From an uncultured Roseburia sp. (lineage in GTDB: Bacteria > Bacillota > Clostridia > Lachnospirales > Lachnospiraceae), in contig CAMSEJ010000113.1 of assembly GCA_947057405.1 (NCBI GenBank), positions 1-7,806 on the forward strand: a DNA stretch of 7,806 nt. Direction: 5' to 3'. The stretch's first letter is position 1. Every line of letters starts with the position of its first letter. The notes under the pieces are model-generated. The model ran no database searches. It was not told the origin of the DNA and worked only from the letters and a program-made list of their open reading frames with translations. Positions 1-6,126 of the stretch are shown one piece after another. The translations under genes were made by a program, and so were the position numbers.

Positions 1-156
1 CAGGATTTAGCGGCTCTTAAGTATCCCCTGCGATTCCCAGCAATGCCCTGCCATGAATGGCAGGGCAAGCCGGAATGCGCCATGGACGGCGCGTTTTGGG
101 CGGTTGCGTCCGCATTCGGGTACGTAAACGGGATACTTTAGAGCCGTTTTATCCTG
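1..156. repeat. Imperfect inverted-repeat element, MITE-like or structured leader
   Basis: Bases 1-27 are the imperfect reverse complement of 130-156: 23 of 27 positions pair by Watson-Crick rules, one is a G-T wobble and three are T-T mismatches. Inside, CCC at 36-38 can pair with GGG at 118-120, followed by two branches: a perfect 10-bp hairpin (44-67) and a longer arm in which GAATGCG (73-79) pairs with CGCATTC (111-117). The whole could fold as a three-way junction. No reading frame here looks coding. The design fits a small non-autonomous palindromic element or a structured RNA. I do not recognise the family. The window begins at the outer edge of the left arm, so flanking duplications cannot be checked and the element may extend further left. 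The pairing is seen directly; the mobile or RNA nature is inferred. Confidence 0.55.
44..67. repeat. Perfect 10-bp hairpin with TGAA loop
   Basis: TGCCCTGCCA (44-53), loop TGAA (54-57), TGGCAGGGCA (58-67). No U-tract follows, so it is not a simple intrinsic terminator. Its arms recur at 281-290 and 260-268, next to the nadA ribosome binding site. Confidence 0.7.
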
Positions 157-200
157 TCACACAGCGAACGCCGCATCCCCTGTCCTCTGGCTGACGGAAC

Positions 201-229
201 TTTACCAACATTGTTCGCCGCAGTACTAA
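201..229 (+). promoter_or_regulatory. Weak candidate promoter for the nad operon
   Basis: TTTACC (201-206) and TACTAA (224-229) are separated by exactly 17 bp and lie about 75 bases before the nadA start. Both hexamers are poor matches to the sigma-A consensus, with no extended -10. It is the best spacing I found between the inverted-repeat element and nadA, but the real promoter could lie within or upstream of that element. I could not identify a convincing NiaR operator. Confidence 0.2.
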
Positions 230-259
230 GCAGCCAAAAGCAACACCCATTCACAGCAA

Positions 260-289
260 GCAGGGCAAACAGCAGAACCGATGCCCTGC
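260..289 (+). repeat. Inverted repeat abutting the nadA ribosome binding site
   Basis: GCAGGGCA (260-267) and TGCCCTGC (282-289) are perfect 8-base reverse complements around a 14-base loop. The 3' arm ends one base before the nadA Shine-Dalgarno sequence (291-296). The same arms form the hairpin at 44-67: ATGCCCTGCC occurs at 43-52 and 281-290, and GCAGGGCAA at 60-68 and 260-268. A role in access to the ribosome binding site is possible but inferred. Confidence 0.6.
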
Positions 290-290
290 C

Positions 291-296
291 GGGAGG
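291..296 (+). promoter_or_regulatory. Ribosome binding site that fixes the nadA start
   Basis: GGGAGG lies five bases before the ATG at 302. An in-frame ATG at 281 lies before this site and within the inverted repeat, so translation most likely begins at 302. Confidence 0.8.
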
Positions 297-301
297 AAAA
301 T

Positions 302-1231
302 ATGGACAAATATGAAACAATTGACAAATTGAAACGCGAGAAGGACGCGGTTATCCTGGCCCACTACTATGTAGATGCAGATGTCCAGAAAGCCGCCGAT
401 TTCGTAGGCGACTCCTACGCCCTCGCAAAAAAAGCCACAGGCGTATCACAGCAGAATATTCTTTTCGCCGGCGTTTCCTTCATGGGCGAAAGCGCGAAGC
501 TTTTAAACCCCGACAAACACGTATATATGGCAGACCCCTGTGCCGGATGCAAAATGGCGGATATGGTGACCGCAGAAGACGTTCTGGACATCAAAAGCCG
601 TTATCCGAACGCCGCAGTCGTCTGTTACGTCAACTCCACCGCAGCGGTCAAAGCCGTATCCGATGTCTGCGTTACCTCTTCCAACGCCGTGCGCGTGGTC
701 CGAAGCTTAAAAGAAAAACAGATTTATTTTATTCCGGACGCCCACCTGGCCCAGTTCGTAGCAAAAGAGGTGCCCGAAAAAGAATTTATTTTCCACAACG
801 GATACTGCCCCACGCACCGGCAGATCACGAAGGAAGACCTGCTGCGTGCCAAAGCAGCGCACCCGGGCGCATTGACCCTCTCCCATCCGGAATGCCGGGA
901 AGAGGTACTGGCAGCTTCCGATTTCGTGGGCAGTACGGCGGATATCATACGTTTTGCACGGGAACACGACGCGGACACCTATCTGATTGCAACCGAAACG
1001 GGCGTATTTTACCCGCTGACGCAGGAAAATCCCGGCAAACGGTTTTTCCCAGTCCAAGCGGAGCAGCTCTGTCCCGATATGAAGCTGGTTTCTCTTCAAA
1101 AACTAAAATCCGTATTGGAGCATCTGGACGAACAGCCGGAAATCATACTGGATCAGGCGCTTATGGAGCAGGCAAAAAAGCCGCTTGAGCGAATGCTTTT
1201 GCTGGCGGAATCAAACGGTGGGAACAAATGA
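302..1231 (+). CDS. nadA: Quinolinate synthase NadA
   Basis: A 309-residue cytoplasmic iron-sulfur enzyme that condenses iminoaspartate (from NadB) with dihydroxyacetone phosphate to give quinolinate, the committed precursor of de novo NAD synthesis. The N-terminus carries the substrate-site HYY motif (His21, Tyr23) followed by DADVQKAADFVGDS. The three cysteines expected to hold the [4Fe-4S] cluster are Cys83 (AGCKMAD), Cys169 (NGYCPTH) and Cys257 (EQLCPDM), matching the spacing I recall for the short NadA of Thermotoga. TETG (231-234) is also present. An additional Cys80 sits three residues before the first ligand. Length is normal for the short NadA form. The start at 302 is chosen over 281 because of GGGAGG at 291-296. 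Its stop overlaps the nadB start as ATGA, indicating translational coupling. Assignment is firm from the motifs and the operon. Confidence 0.97.
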   Translation: MDKYETIDKLKREKDAVILAHYYVDADVQKAADFVGDSYALAKKATGVSQQNILFAGVSFMGESAKLLNPDKHVYMADPCAGCKMADMVTAEDVLDIKSRYPNAAVVCYVNSTAAVKAVSDVCVTSSNAVRVVRSLKEKQIYFIPDAHLAQFVAKEVPEKEFIFHNGYCPTHRQITKEDLLRAKAAHPGALTLSHPECREEVLAASDFVGSTADIIRFAREHDADTYLIATETGVFYPLTQENPGKRFFPVQAEQLCPDMKLVSLQKLKSVLEHLDEQPEIILDQALMEQAKKPLERMLLLAESNGGNK

Positions 1232-2511
1232 AAACAGATGTATTAATTGCGGGATGCGGCTGTGCCGGGCTGTACTGCGCCTTACAGCTTCCCGCAGAAA
1301 AGCAGATCCTGCTGCTGGCAAAGGAAGAGGCATCGCAGAGCGATTCGTTTCTGGCGCAGGGCGGCATCTGCATGTTAAAAGACGAATCGGATTATGAAGC
1401 CTACTTCGAGGATACGATGCACGCCGGACATTATGAAAACAACCCGGCATCGGTCGAAGTGATGATTCGTTCGTCGCAGGATACCATCGGGGATCTGATC
1501 CGCTACGGCGTGCGGTTCCACCGGGAAACGGACGGCAGCTTAAGCTTTACCCGAGAAGGCGCGCATTCGGCAAAACGGATTTTGTTCCACGAAGACATTA
1601 CAGGCAGAGAAATCACCTCCCGGCTGTTAGAGCAGGCAAAAAAACGGCCGAATATTACGATTCTTGAGTACTGCGCCATGATTGACATTGTCTGCCGGGA
1701 CAACACCTGTTACGGCGCAGTGGTACGCGGCCCGGACGGCGGCTTATCTGTCATAGAAGCGGCGGATACCGTCTTTGCATGCGGCGGAATCGGCGGATTG
1801 TACCGCCATTCCACCAATTACCGGCAGCTCACCGGGGACGGGGTCGCCATCGCACTTTCGCACGGAATTGCGGTTGAGCATGTCAATTACGTGCAGATCC
1901 ACCCGACTACCCTGTACACCAGGCAGGAAGGGGAACGCAGCTTCCTGATTTCAGAGTCTGTCCGGGGAGAAGGCGCCGTATTGTACAATGCCGGCAAAGA
2001 ACGGTTTGTAGACGAGCTGCTTCCGCGGGACGTTTTGACACAGAAAATCCGGGAGCAGATGGAAAAAGATAAAAAACCCTATGTCTGGCTTTCCATGGAG
2101 CATATCCCGAGGGAAGAAATTATCTGGCATTTCCCGAATATCGTGGAGCACTGCCGCCAAAAGGGCTATGACGTATTTTCCGAATGCATTCCGGTCGTAC
2201 CGGCACAGCATTATTTTATGGGCGGTGTCAAAGCCGATTTGTCCGGACACACTTCCATGGAACGGCTCTACGCCGTCGGGGAAACCGCCTGCAACGGCGT
2301 CCACGGCAGAAACCGGCTGGCCAGCAACTCCCTGCTTGAGAGCCTTGTATTTGCAAAACGGGCTGCAAAAGACATTGCGGCCGGCAAAAAACCAGGCAGA
2401 CAAGCAATGCCGCAGCCGGATTTGTCGATTTATCCGGATCCGCAGGCGCTGGCCTGTGATTACAAAAAACGTATATTAGATGAGATAGCGAGGTTAGATA
2501 AGTATGAATGA
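1228..2511 (+). CDS. nadB: L-aspartate oxidase NadB, short form
   Basis: A 427-residue FAD flavoprotein that oxidises L-aspartate to iminoaspartate, which NadA consumes. Residues 1-35 form the dinucleotide-binding Rossmann start with GCGCAG (9-14). SFLAQGGI (40-47), HEDITGREI (121-129), CGGIGGLY (185-192) and QIHPTTLY (223-230) are typical of the succinate dehydrogenase/fumarate reductase/NadB flavoprotein family. The substrate site includes PRDV with Arg267 and QHYFMGG with His328. The FAD-binding end is GETACNGVHGRNRLASNSLLES (351-372), a strong NadB signature. Only about 50 residues follow, so most of the C-terminal helical domain of the roughly 540-residue E. coli enzyme is missing. Similar short forms occur in Clostridia, so this is not read as a truncation. 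It overlaps nadA by 4 bases and nadC by 8. Confidence 0.96.
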   Translation: MKTDVLIAGCGCAGLYCALQLPAEKQILLLAKEEASQSDSFLAQGGICMLKDESDYEAYFEDTMHAGHYENNPASVEVMIRSSQDTIGDLIRYGVRFHRETDGSLSFTREGAHSAKRILFHEDITGREITSRLLEQAKKRPNITILEYCAMIDIVCRDNTCYGAVVRGPDGGLSVIEAADTVFACGGIGGLYRHSTNYRQLTGDGVAIALSHGIAVEHVNYVQIHPTTLYTRQEGERSFLISESVRGEGAVLYNAGKERFVDELLPRDVLTQKIREQMEKDKKPYVWLSMEHIPREEIIWHFPNIVEHCRQKGYDVFSECIPVVPAQHYFMGGVKADLSGHTSMERLYAVGETACNGVHGRNRLASNSLLESLVFAKRAAKDIAAGKKPGRQAMPQPDLSIYPDPQALACDYKKRILDEIARLDKYE

Positions 2512-3361
2512 TACCGTAACAATGAAATTAAATGCCGATCCGCTGATTCTGAGTGCATTGAGAGAAGATATCACCAGCGAAGACGTAACGACTAATGCCG
2601 TCATGCCAAAGGCATGTCCCGGGGAAGTCGATTTGATCTGCAAACAGGACGGCATTATCTGCGGCCTGCCTGTTTTTGCAAGAGTATTTGAGCTGCTGGA
2701 TGAACAGACGGAATTTTCCTTTTTTGCCCAGGACGGCGACGCGGTGCACGCCGGCGATCGGATGGCGCAGGTACGCGGCGATATCCGCGTGCTGCTGTCC
2801 GGGGAGCGCACGGCATTAAACTACCTGCAGCGCATGAGCGGGATTGCCACATATACCCACTCCATCGCGGCGCTGCTGGAAGGCACGGGCATCCGGCTTT
2901 TGGACACCAGAAAAACCAGCCCCAACAACCGTATCTTTGAAAAGTACGCGGTGCGGATCGGCGGCGGCCACAACCACCGCTACAATCTGACGGACGGCGT
3001 GCTGCTCAAAGACAACCATATCGGCGCGGCAGGCGGCGTCAGGGAAGCCGTCCTCCTGGCAAAGAAATACGCCCCGTTTGTGCGCAAAATCGAAGTGGAA
3101 GTGGAAAGCCTTGAAATGGCAGAGGAAGCGATAAATGCCGGCGCGGATATTATTATGCTTGACAACATGACGCCGGATGTCATGGCACAGGCAGTCAGCC
3201 TGATTGACGGCCGCGCCGAAATCGAAATATCCGGAAATGTCACAAAGGAAAACATTGCGCGGCTCAAAGGGCTCGGCGTTGATTATATCTCCAGCGGCGC
3301 ACTGACACATTCCGCGCCGATTCTGGATCTTTCCTTAAAAAATCTGCATGCCGCACGGTAA
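2504..3361 (+). CDS. nadC: Nicotinate-nucleotide pyrophosphorylase (quinolinate phosphoribosyltransferase) NadC
   Basis: A 285-residue cytoplasmic type II phosphoribosyltransferase that joins quinolinate and PRPP and releases CO2 and pyrophosphate, giving nicotinate mononucleotide. Visible active-site motifs are SGERTALN with Arg102, DTRKT with Arg136 and Lys137, GGGHNHRYNL with His158 and Arg159, LLKDNH with Lys169, the VEVE strand with Glu199, and MLDNM with Asp220. The phosphate-binding EISGNV (240-245) and SSGALTHS (263-270) complete the barrel. Length is typical for the family. The start overlaps the last 8 bases of nadB, with GAGG at 2490-2493 as a modestly spaced ribosome binding site, so it is probably translationally coupled. 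It completes the aspartate-to-mononucleotide branch encoded by this operon. Confidence 0.97.
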   Translation: MNDTVTMKLNADPLILSALREDITSEDVTTNAVMPKACPGEVDLICKQDGIICGLPVFARVFELLDEQTEFSFFAQDGDAVHAGDRMAQVRGDIRVLLSGERTALNYLQRMSGIATYTHSIAALLEGTGIRLLDTRKTSPNNRIFEKYAVRIGGGHNHRYNLTDGVLLKDNHIGAAGGVREAVLLAKKYAPFVRKIEVEVESLEMAEEAINAGADIIMLDNMTPDVMAQAVSLIDGRAEIEISGNVTKENIARLKGLGVDYISSGALTHSAPILDLSLKNLHAAR

Positions 3362-3382
3362 CGCAAAGAAAGAAGGTTCTTT

Positions 3383-3931
3383 ATGAGCGGAGAAGAACGG
3401 AGGGAAAAACTGCTTGTTACACTACGCGGCGCCACGCAGCCGGTTTCGGGCACAGCGCTTGCTGCACAGCTTGGCGTCAGCCGCCAGGTCGTCGTCCAGG
3501 ATATCGCCCTGCTGCGCGCCAGGCAGCAGGATATTGTCAGCACATACCGCGGATATCTGCTCCGAAATGCCCCGCTTTGCCAGAGGATATTTAAGGTGCA
3601 CCATTCGGACGAGGAAATCGAAGAGGAATTAAACCTGTTTGTAGACTTTGGCGGCAGGGTGGAGGACGTGTTTATTTACCACCGGATATATGATGTGGTG
3701 CGGGTAGAAATGGGATTAAAATCGCGGCGCGACGTCTCGGGCTACTTAGACCAGTTAACCAGCGGCGTCTCCAAATCCTTAAAAAATATTACGGACGGAT
3801 ACCATTACCATACGATCACCGCAGAAACCGAAGAAATTCTGGATCAAATCCAGCAGGCACTGCAAGAACGGGGATTTCTGGCCCGGCTGCGGGATTACGA
3901 GCCGGTTGACTTCCGGAAAGGCAGCCCATAG
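3383..3931 (+). CDS. niaR: NiaR (YrxA-type) transcriptional repressor of NAD synthesis
   Basis: A 182-residue DNA-binding regulator. Residues about 5-60 form a winged helix-turn-helix of the HTH_11 type, with recognition segment LAAQLGVSRQVVVQDIALLR (26-45). Residues about 70-170 form the 3H ligand-binding domain: KVHHSDEEIEEEL (His73, His74, Glu82), YHRIYD (His100) and GYHYHTI (His141, His143). The spacing of His74, Glu82, His141 and His143 matches the four metal-binding residues I recall from the Thermotoga homologue. Family members sense nicotinic acid and repress NAD synthesis and niacin uptake genes. It follows nadC by 21 bases with AGAAGG at 3371-3376, so it is probably co-transcribed, giving feedback on its own operon. 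I could not locate its operator confidently. Its stop codon lies inside the terminator hairpin. Confidence 0.93.
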   Translation: MSGEERREKLLVTLRGATQPVSGTALAAQLGVSRQVVVQDIALLRARQQDIVSTYRGYLLRNAPLCQRIFKVHHSDEEIEEELNLFVDFGGRVEDVFIYHRIYDVVRVEMGLKSRRDVSGYLDQLTSGVSKSLKNITDGYHYHTITAETEEILDQIQQALQERGFLARLRDYEPVDFRKGSP

Positions 3932-3945
3932 GCTGCCTTATTTTT
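3918..3945 (+). terminator. Intrinsic terminator of the nad operon, shared by convergent genes
   Basis: The stem AAGGCAGCC (3918-3926) pairs with GGCTGCCTT (3931-3939) around the loop CATA, and is followed by ATTTTT. The niaR stop codon (3929-3931) is in the loop and first stem base, and the minus-strand lipoprotein stop codon (3940-3938) lies at the other foot. On the minus strand the hairpin is followed only by a short T run, so termination there is probably weaker. Confidence 0.88.
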
Positions 3946-5233
3946 CTGCCGTTTCACCCGGTACGTCTAAAATCAGGTTGCCGTTTGCATTATAGCAGAC
4001 CCGCATGGTTTCGTCGAGAATCCCCGGCACCTTTCCCTGGTAAAGCAGCTTTTTTTCAGCGGTATACCGGAAAAAATGCGTACAGGTCCCGTCCGGGTTT
4101 GCTTCGTTTTGATTGGTTACCGCGATTTCGATATACGGATCGTCCGGATCGACGTCAATCAGGTAATAGGCATCCGCCAGAGGCCCCGTCATATACAGCT
4201 TTTCAAATTCCGCGGAAAAATCGACGCCGTTGACCGTAAGCACGGGACGGGCATTGGAATATTCCTCGTCCACGGCAACGGAATAGCAGATTTCATCGGT
4301 CGTGCCGTTGCTGTTGATATCATGTCGTACGGAAATGCCTGGGAACATCTTACAGACAAATTCCCCTTCATATGCATAGCCCTCTTTCAGCCCGCCCAGC
4401 TCCTGATACGGAATATTAAACTCAAACGTCCCCGCTGCATACGGCCCCAGCACGTAAGGATTGCTGATAAAAGAAAGCCCGCTGCGATCCAGATACCAGC
4501 AGGAGGAATTCTTCAAAAAGGCTTCTTCCAGATCAACCGCCATATTTTTGTCGATATAGCGTTCATATGCCGGAAGCGCAGCCTGCCCTGCCAGTTCCTC
4601 CGAAAGCTTTTTCAGAAAAACGTCGGAGGAATCACATAAACCGGCCAGATAAAGGCGCGTACCCGTAACCGTATCAAAGGTCATTCCATAGCTCCAGTAA
4701 TTGCCGTGTGCGCCGCCCGTATAATCGCTCTGGGAAAACACGATCGAAATAATCCGGTCGTCACACCGCTTGAGCCGGTACGAAAACTCCGCCGTATACG
4801 CTTCGGGCACCGTTCCTTCGTTTTCGATGTAGATTTTGCGGCTTTCTTCCGCATATGCGGCATTTTCTTTTTCAAAGGCCAGAAACGTATCCAGCTCCTG
4901 CCGGATTGCCTCATTGATGTTCTGCGAAGCGTCCGGACTGCCCGCAATGGTAATCACCGGATAAGCTGCGGAAACGGTCAGCACACACGCCGACGGATCG
5001 TCTGCGGCAAAGTATGAAGCCGAATCGGTCTGCCCGGCAACGGTGATGCCGTAAGCCGTACCGACAGAAGATACGGCGGATTCGGTTTCTTCCGAAATAC
5101 GTTCTTCCGTTACGGGCTCCGAATGTTCCGTGTCCGGTATCCGGCTTTTTGCCGGGACGGCTTCCTGTTCGAGCGCACATCCGGATATGCAAAGGACAAG
5201 CAGCGGCAGTAGAGGCAGATAGCGTTTTTTCAT
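3938..5233 (-). CDS. Secreted lipoprotein with DUF4163/DUF3298 (RsiV-like) domain
   Basis: A 431-residue predicted lipoprotein. MKKR plus a hydrophobic stretch (5-16) leads to the lipobox ISGC with lipidated Cys19, then a Glu/Ser/Thr-rich linker to about residue 80. Residues about 83-280 show the DUF4163/DUF3298 pattern: YPVI, QNINEAI, SDYTGGAHGNYW (169-180), FDTVTGTRLYLAGL (186-199) and NPYVLGPYAAGTFEFNIPY (258-276). This extracytoplasmic fold is shared with the lysozyme-binding anti-sigma factor RsiV and with PdaC. The C-terminal 130 residues include DINSNGTTDE (305-314), which resembles a calcium-binding loop, and an Asp-rich segment at 359-368. The ribosome binding site AAAGGAG lies 8 bases upstream. 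No enzymatic residues are apparent, and there is no cytoplasmic sigma-binding part, so it is not RsiV itself. It diverges from a two-component system and may be in its regulon. The surface location is secure; the ligand is unknown. Confidence 0.85.
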   Translation of the reverse strand: MKKRYLPLLPLLVLCISGCALEQEAVPAKSRIPDTEHSEPVTEERISEETESAVSSVGTAYGITVAGQTDSASYFAADDPSACVLTVSAAYPVITIAGSPDASQNINEAIRQELDTFLAFEKENAAYAEESRKIYIENEGTVPEAYTAEFSYRLKRCDDRIISIVFSQSDYTGGAHGNYWSYGMTFDTVTGTRLYLAGLCDSSDVFLKKLSEELAGQAALPAYERYIDKNMAVDLEEAFLKNSSCWYLDRSGLSFISNPYVLGPYAAGTFEFNIPYQELGGLKEGYAYEGEFVCKMFPGISVRHDINSNGTTDEICYSVAVDEEYSNARPVLTVNGVDFSAEFEKLYMTGPLADAYYLIDVDPDDPYIEIAVTNQNEANPDGTCTHFFRYTAEKKLLYQGKVPGILDETMRVCYNANGNLILDVPGETAEK

Positions 5234-5268
5234 GTAGGGCGCTCCTTTCCGGGATTGGTAATATATGT

Positions 5269-5297
5269 ATGATAACGCGCGGGAAATCAGATTGCAA
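5269..5297 (-). promoter_or_regulatory. Candidate sigma-A promoter of the lipoprotein gene
   Basis: Read on the minus strand, TTGCAA (5297-5292) and TATCAT (5274-5269) are separated by 17 bp, and the start codon follows 35 bases further on. An A/T-rich stretch at 5298-5316 lies just upstream of the -35. Confidence 0.6.
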
Positions 5298-5316
5298 TTA
5301 AAAAACTATTAAATAA

Positions 5317-5337
5317 GTTCTACAAATATGACAGAAC
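5317..5337 (-). promoter_or_regulatory. Candidate response-regulator half-site between divergent promoters
   Basis: On the minus strand this region begins GTTCTGTCA (5337-5329), identical to the first nine bases of the triple direct repeat at 7350-7358, followed by a weaker TTTGTA. The region is also a dyad, with GTTCT at 5317-5321 and AGAAC at 5333-5337. It lies about 20 bp upstream of the lipoprotein -35 and about 27 bp upstream of the regulator -35. Confidence 0.4.
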
Positions 5338-5363
5338 CTTCCCCCTCTCCCACTTCTCTTGCA

Positions 5364-5392
5364 TTGCAAACCCCAAAAAGATGTGTTACGAT
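5364..5392 (+). promoter_or_regulatory. Candidate extended -10 promoter of the two-component operon
   Basis: TTGCAA (5364-5369) and TACGAT (5387-5392) are 17 bp apart, with TGT directly before the -10 giving an extended -10 element. It lies 31 bases before the response-regulator start codon. Confidence 0.6.
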
Positions 5393-5423
5393 ACAAAAAA
5401 CTCAAAAAGGAGCTGCAGCTGCC

Positions 5424-6110
5424 ATGAAAAAAATCCTGATTGTAGAAGACGAGCCCGGCCTGCGGAACAATATAAAAGAGCTTTTAAGCCGCCACGGCTT
5501 CGCCCCGCTTACCGCTTCCACCCTCTCCGAAGCAATGCATTACACCTTAAACCACAAAGACATCGCCCTCTTTCTTTTGGACGTCTGGCTGCCGGACGGA
5601 GACGGCTTTGCGCTTTGCAGCCGCATCCGACGGCATACTTTAACCCCGGTCATTTTCCTGACCGCCTGCGACGACGAAGAATCCGTCGTCAAAGGGCTGA
5701 ATCTCGGCGGAGACGACTATATCGCCAAACCGTTCCGCACCGCCGAGCTCATCTCCCGGATCCGGGCAAACCTGCGCCGCCAGGAATCGCTCCATGCCGT
5801 AAAAGTTCTGTACAGCGGCGATCTCCGGCTGGATCTCAGACAGGGCGCGGCATACAAAAACGGAGCAATGCTGCCGCTTGGTGCGGTGGAATACCGGCTC
5901 TTACAAATCCTGATGCAGAATGCCGGGTGCATTGTAAAACGGGAACAGTTTATGGAAAAGCTCTGGGACGCTTCCGGCAAGTTTGCGGAAGACAACACGC
6001 TTTCCGTCCATATGAGCCGCCTGCGCAAAAAAGCAGGCGCAGAATACATTGAAACCATCCGCGGCTTCGGCTACCGCTTCCGGCAGCCGGTTACCGAGCG
6101 TTTAGAATAA
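5424..6110 (+). CDS. OmpR-family response regulator
   Basis: A 228-residue cytoplasmic transcription factor. The receiver domain (about 2-118) has acidic residues Glu8, Asp9 and Glu10, phosphoacceptor Asp53 in LLDVWLPDGDG, Thr80 in FLTA, and Lys102 in AKPF. The winged-helix DNA-binding domain (about 128-220) has the LGAVEYRLLQIL helix, NTLSVHMSRLRKK as the recognition region, and the wing motif IETIRGFGYRF (209-219). All phosphorylation residues are present. The start at 5424 is preferred over an upstream in-frame ATG at 5328 because MKKILIVEDE is the canonical beginning, the candidate -10 lies between the two, and AAGGAG (5407-5412) sits 11 bases before 5424. The kinase follows after 16 bases. 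The likely target is the transporter promoter beyond the kinase, and possibly the divergent lipoprotein. The exact subfamily (Bce/Gra-like or other) is not resolved. Confidence 0.95.
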   Translation: MKKILIVEDEPGLRNNIKELLSRHGFAPLTASTLSEAMHYTLNHKDIALFLLDVWLPDGDGFALCSRIRRHTLTPVIFLTACDDEESVVKGLNLGGDDYIAKPFRTAELISRIRANLRRQESLHAVKVLYSGDLRLDLRQGAAYKNGAMLPLGAVEYRLLQILMQNAGCIVKREQFMEKLWDASGKFAEDNTLSVHMSRLRKKAGAEYIETIRGFGYRFRQPVTERLE

Positions 6111-6126
6111 GAAAGCAGGTCTTACT

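Noticed and set aside
154..164. CTGT-CAC-ACAG dyad considered as a NiaR operator
   Set aside because: Only 4-bp arms, overlaps the end of the inverted-repeat element, and I cannot recall a NiaR consensus well enough to support it.
281..301. Upstream in-frame ATG adding seven residues (MPCREEN) to NadA
   Set aside because: The ribosome binding site GGGAGG lies after this ATG and five bases before the ATG at 302, and the extra residues do not fit the family.
1..301. Known NAD riboswitch or integron attC site
   Set aside because: The leader shows no sequence I recognise from the described NAD riboswitch classes, and the arms lack the core RYYYAAC/GTTRRRY boxes of attC sites.
547..1188. 213-codon open frame inside nadA
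   Set aside because: Arg/Gly-rich translation without family motifs, in a shifted frame of a clearly coding nadA.
4076..4639. 187-codon plus-strand frame opposite the lipoprotein gene
   Set aside because: No start signal or recognisable motif; the minus-strand frame has a signal peptide, ribosome binding site and domain match.
5328..5423. Upstream in-frame ATG adding 32 residues to the response regulator
   Set aside because: The extension covers the candidate promoter and is low-complexity; MKKILIVEDE at 5424 is the canonical receiver start and has AAGGAG upstream.
5805..5815. GTTCTGTACAG, resembling the regulator half-site
   Set aside because: Lies within the response-regulator coding sequence without a second repeat; likely chance.
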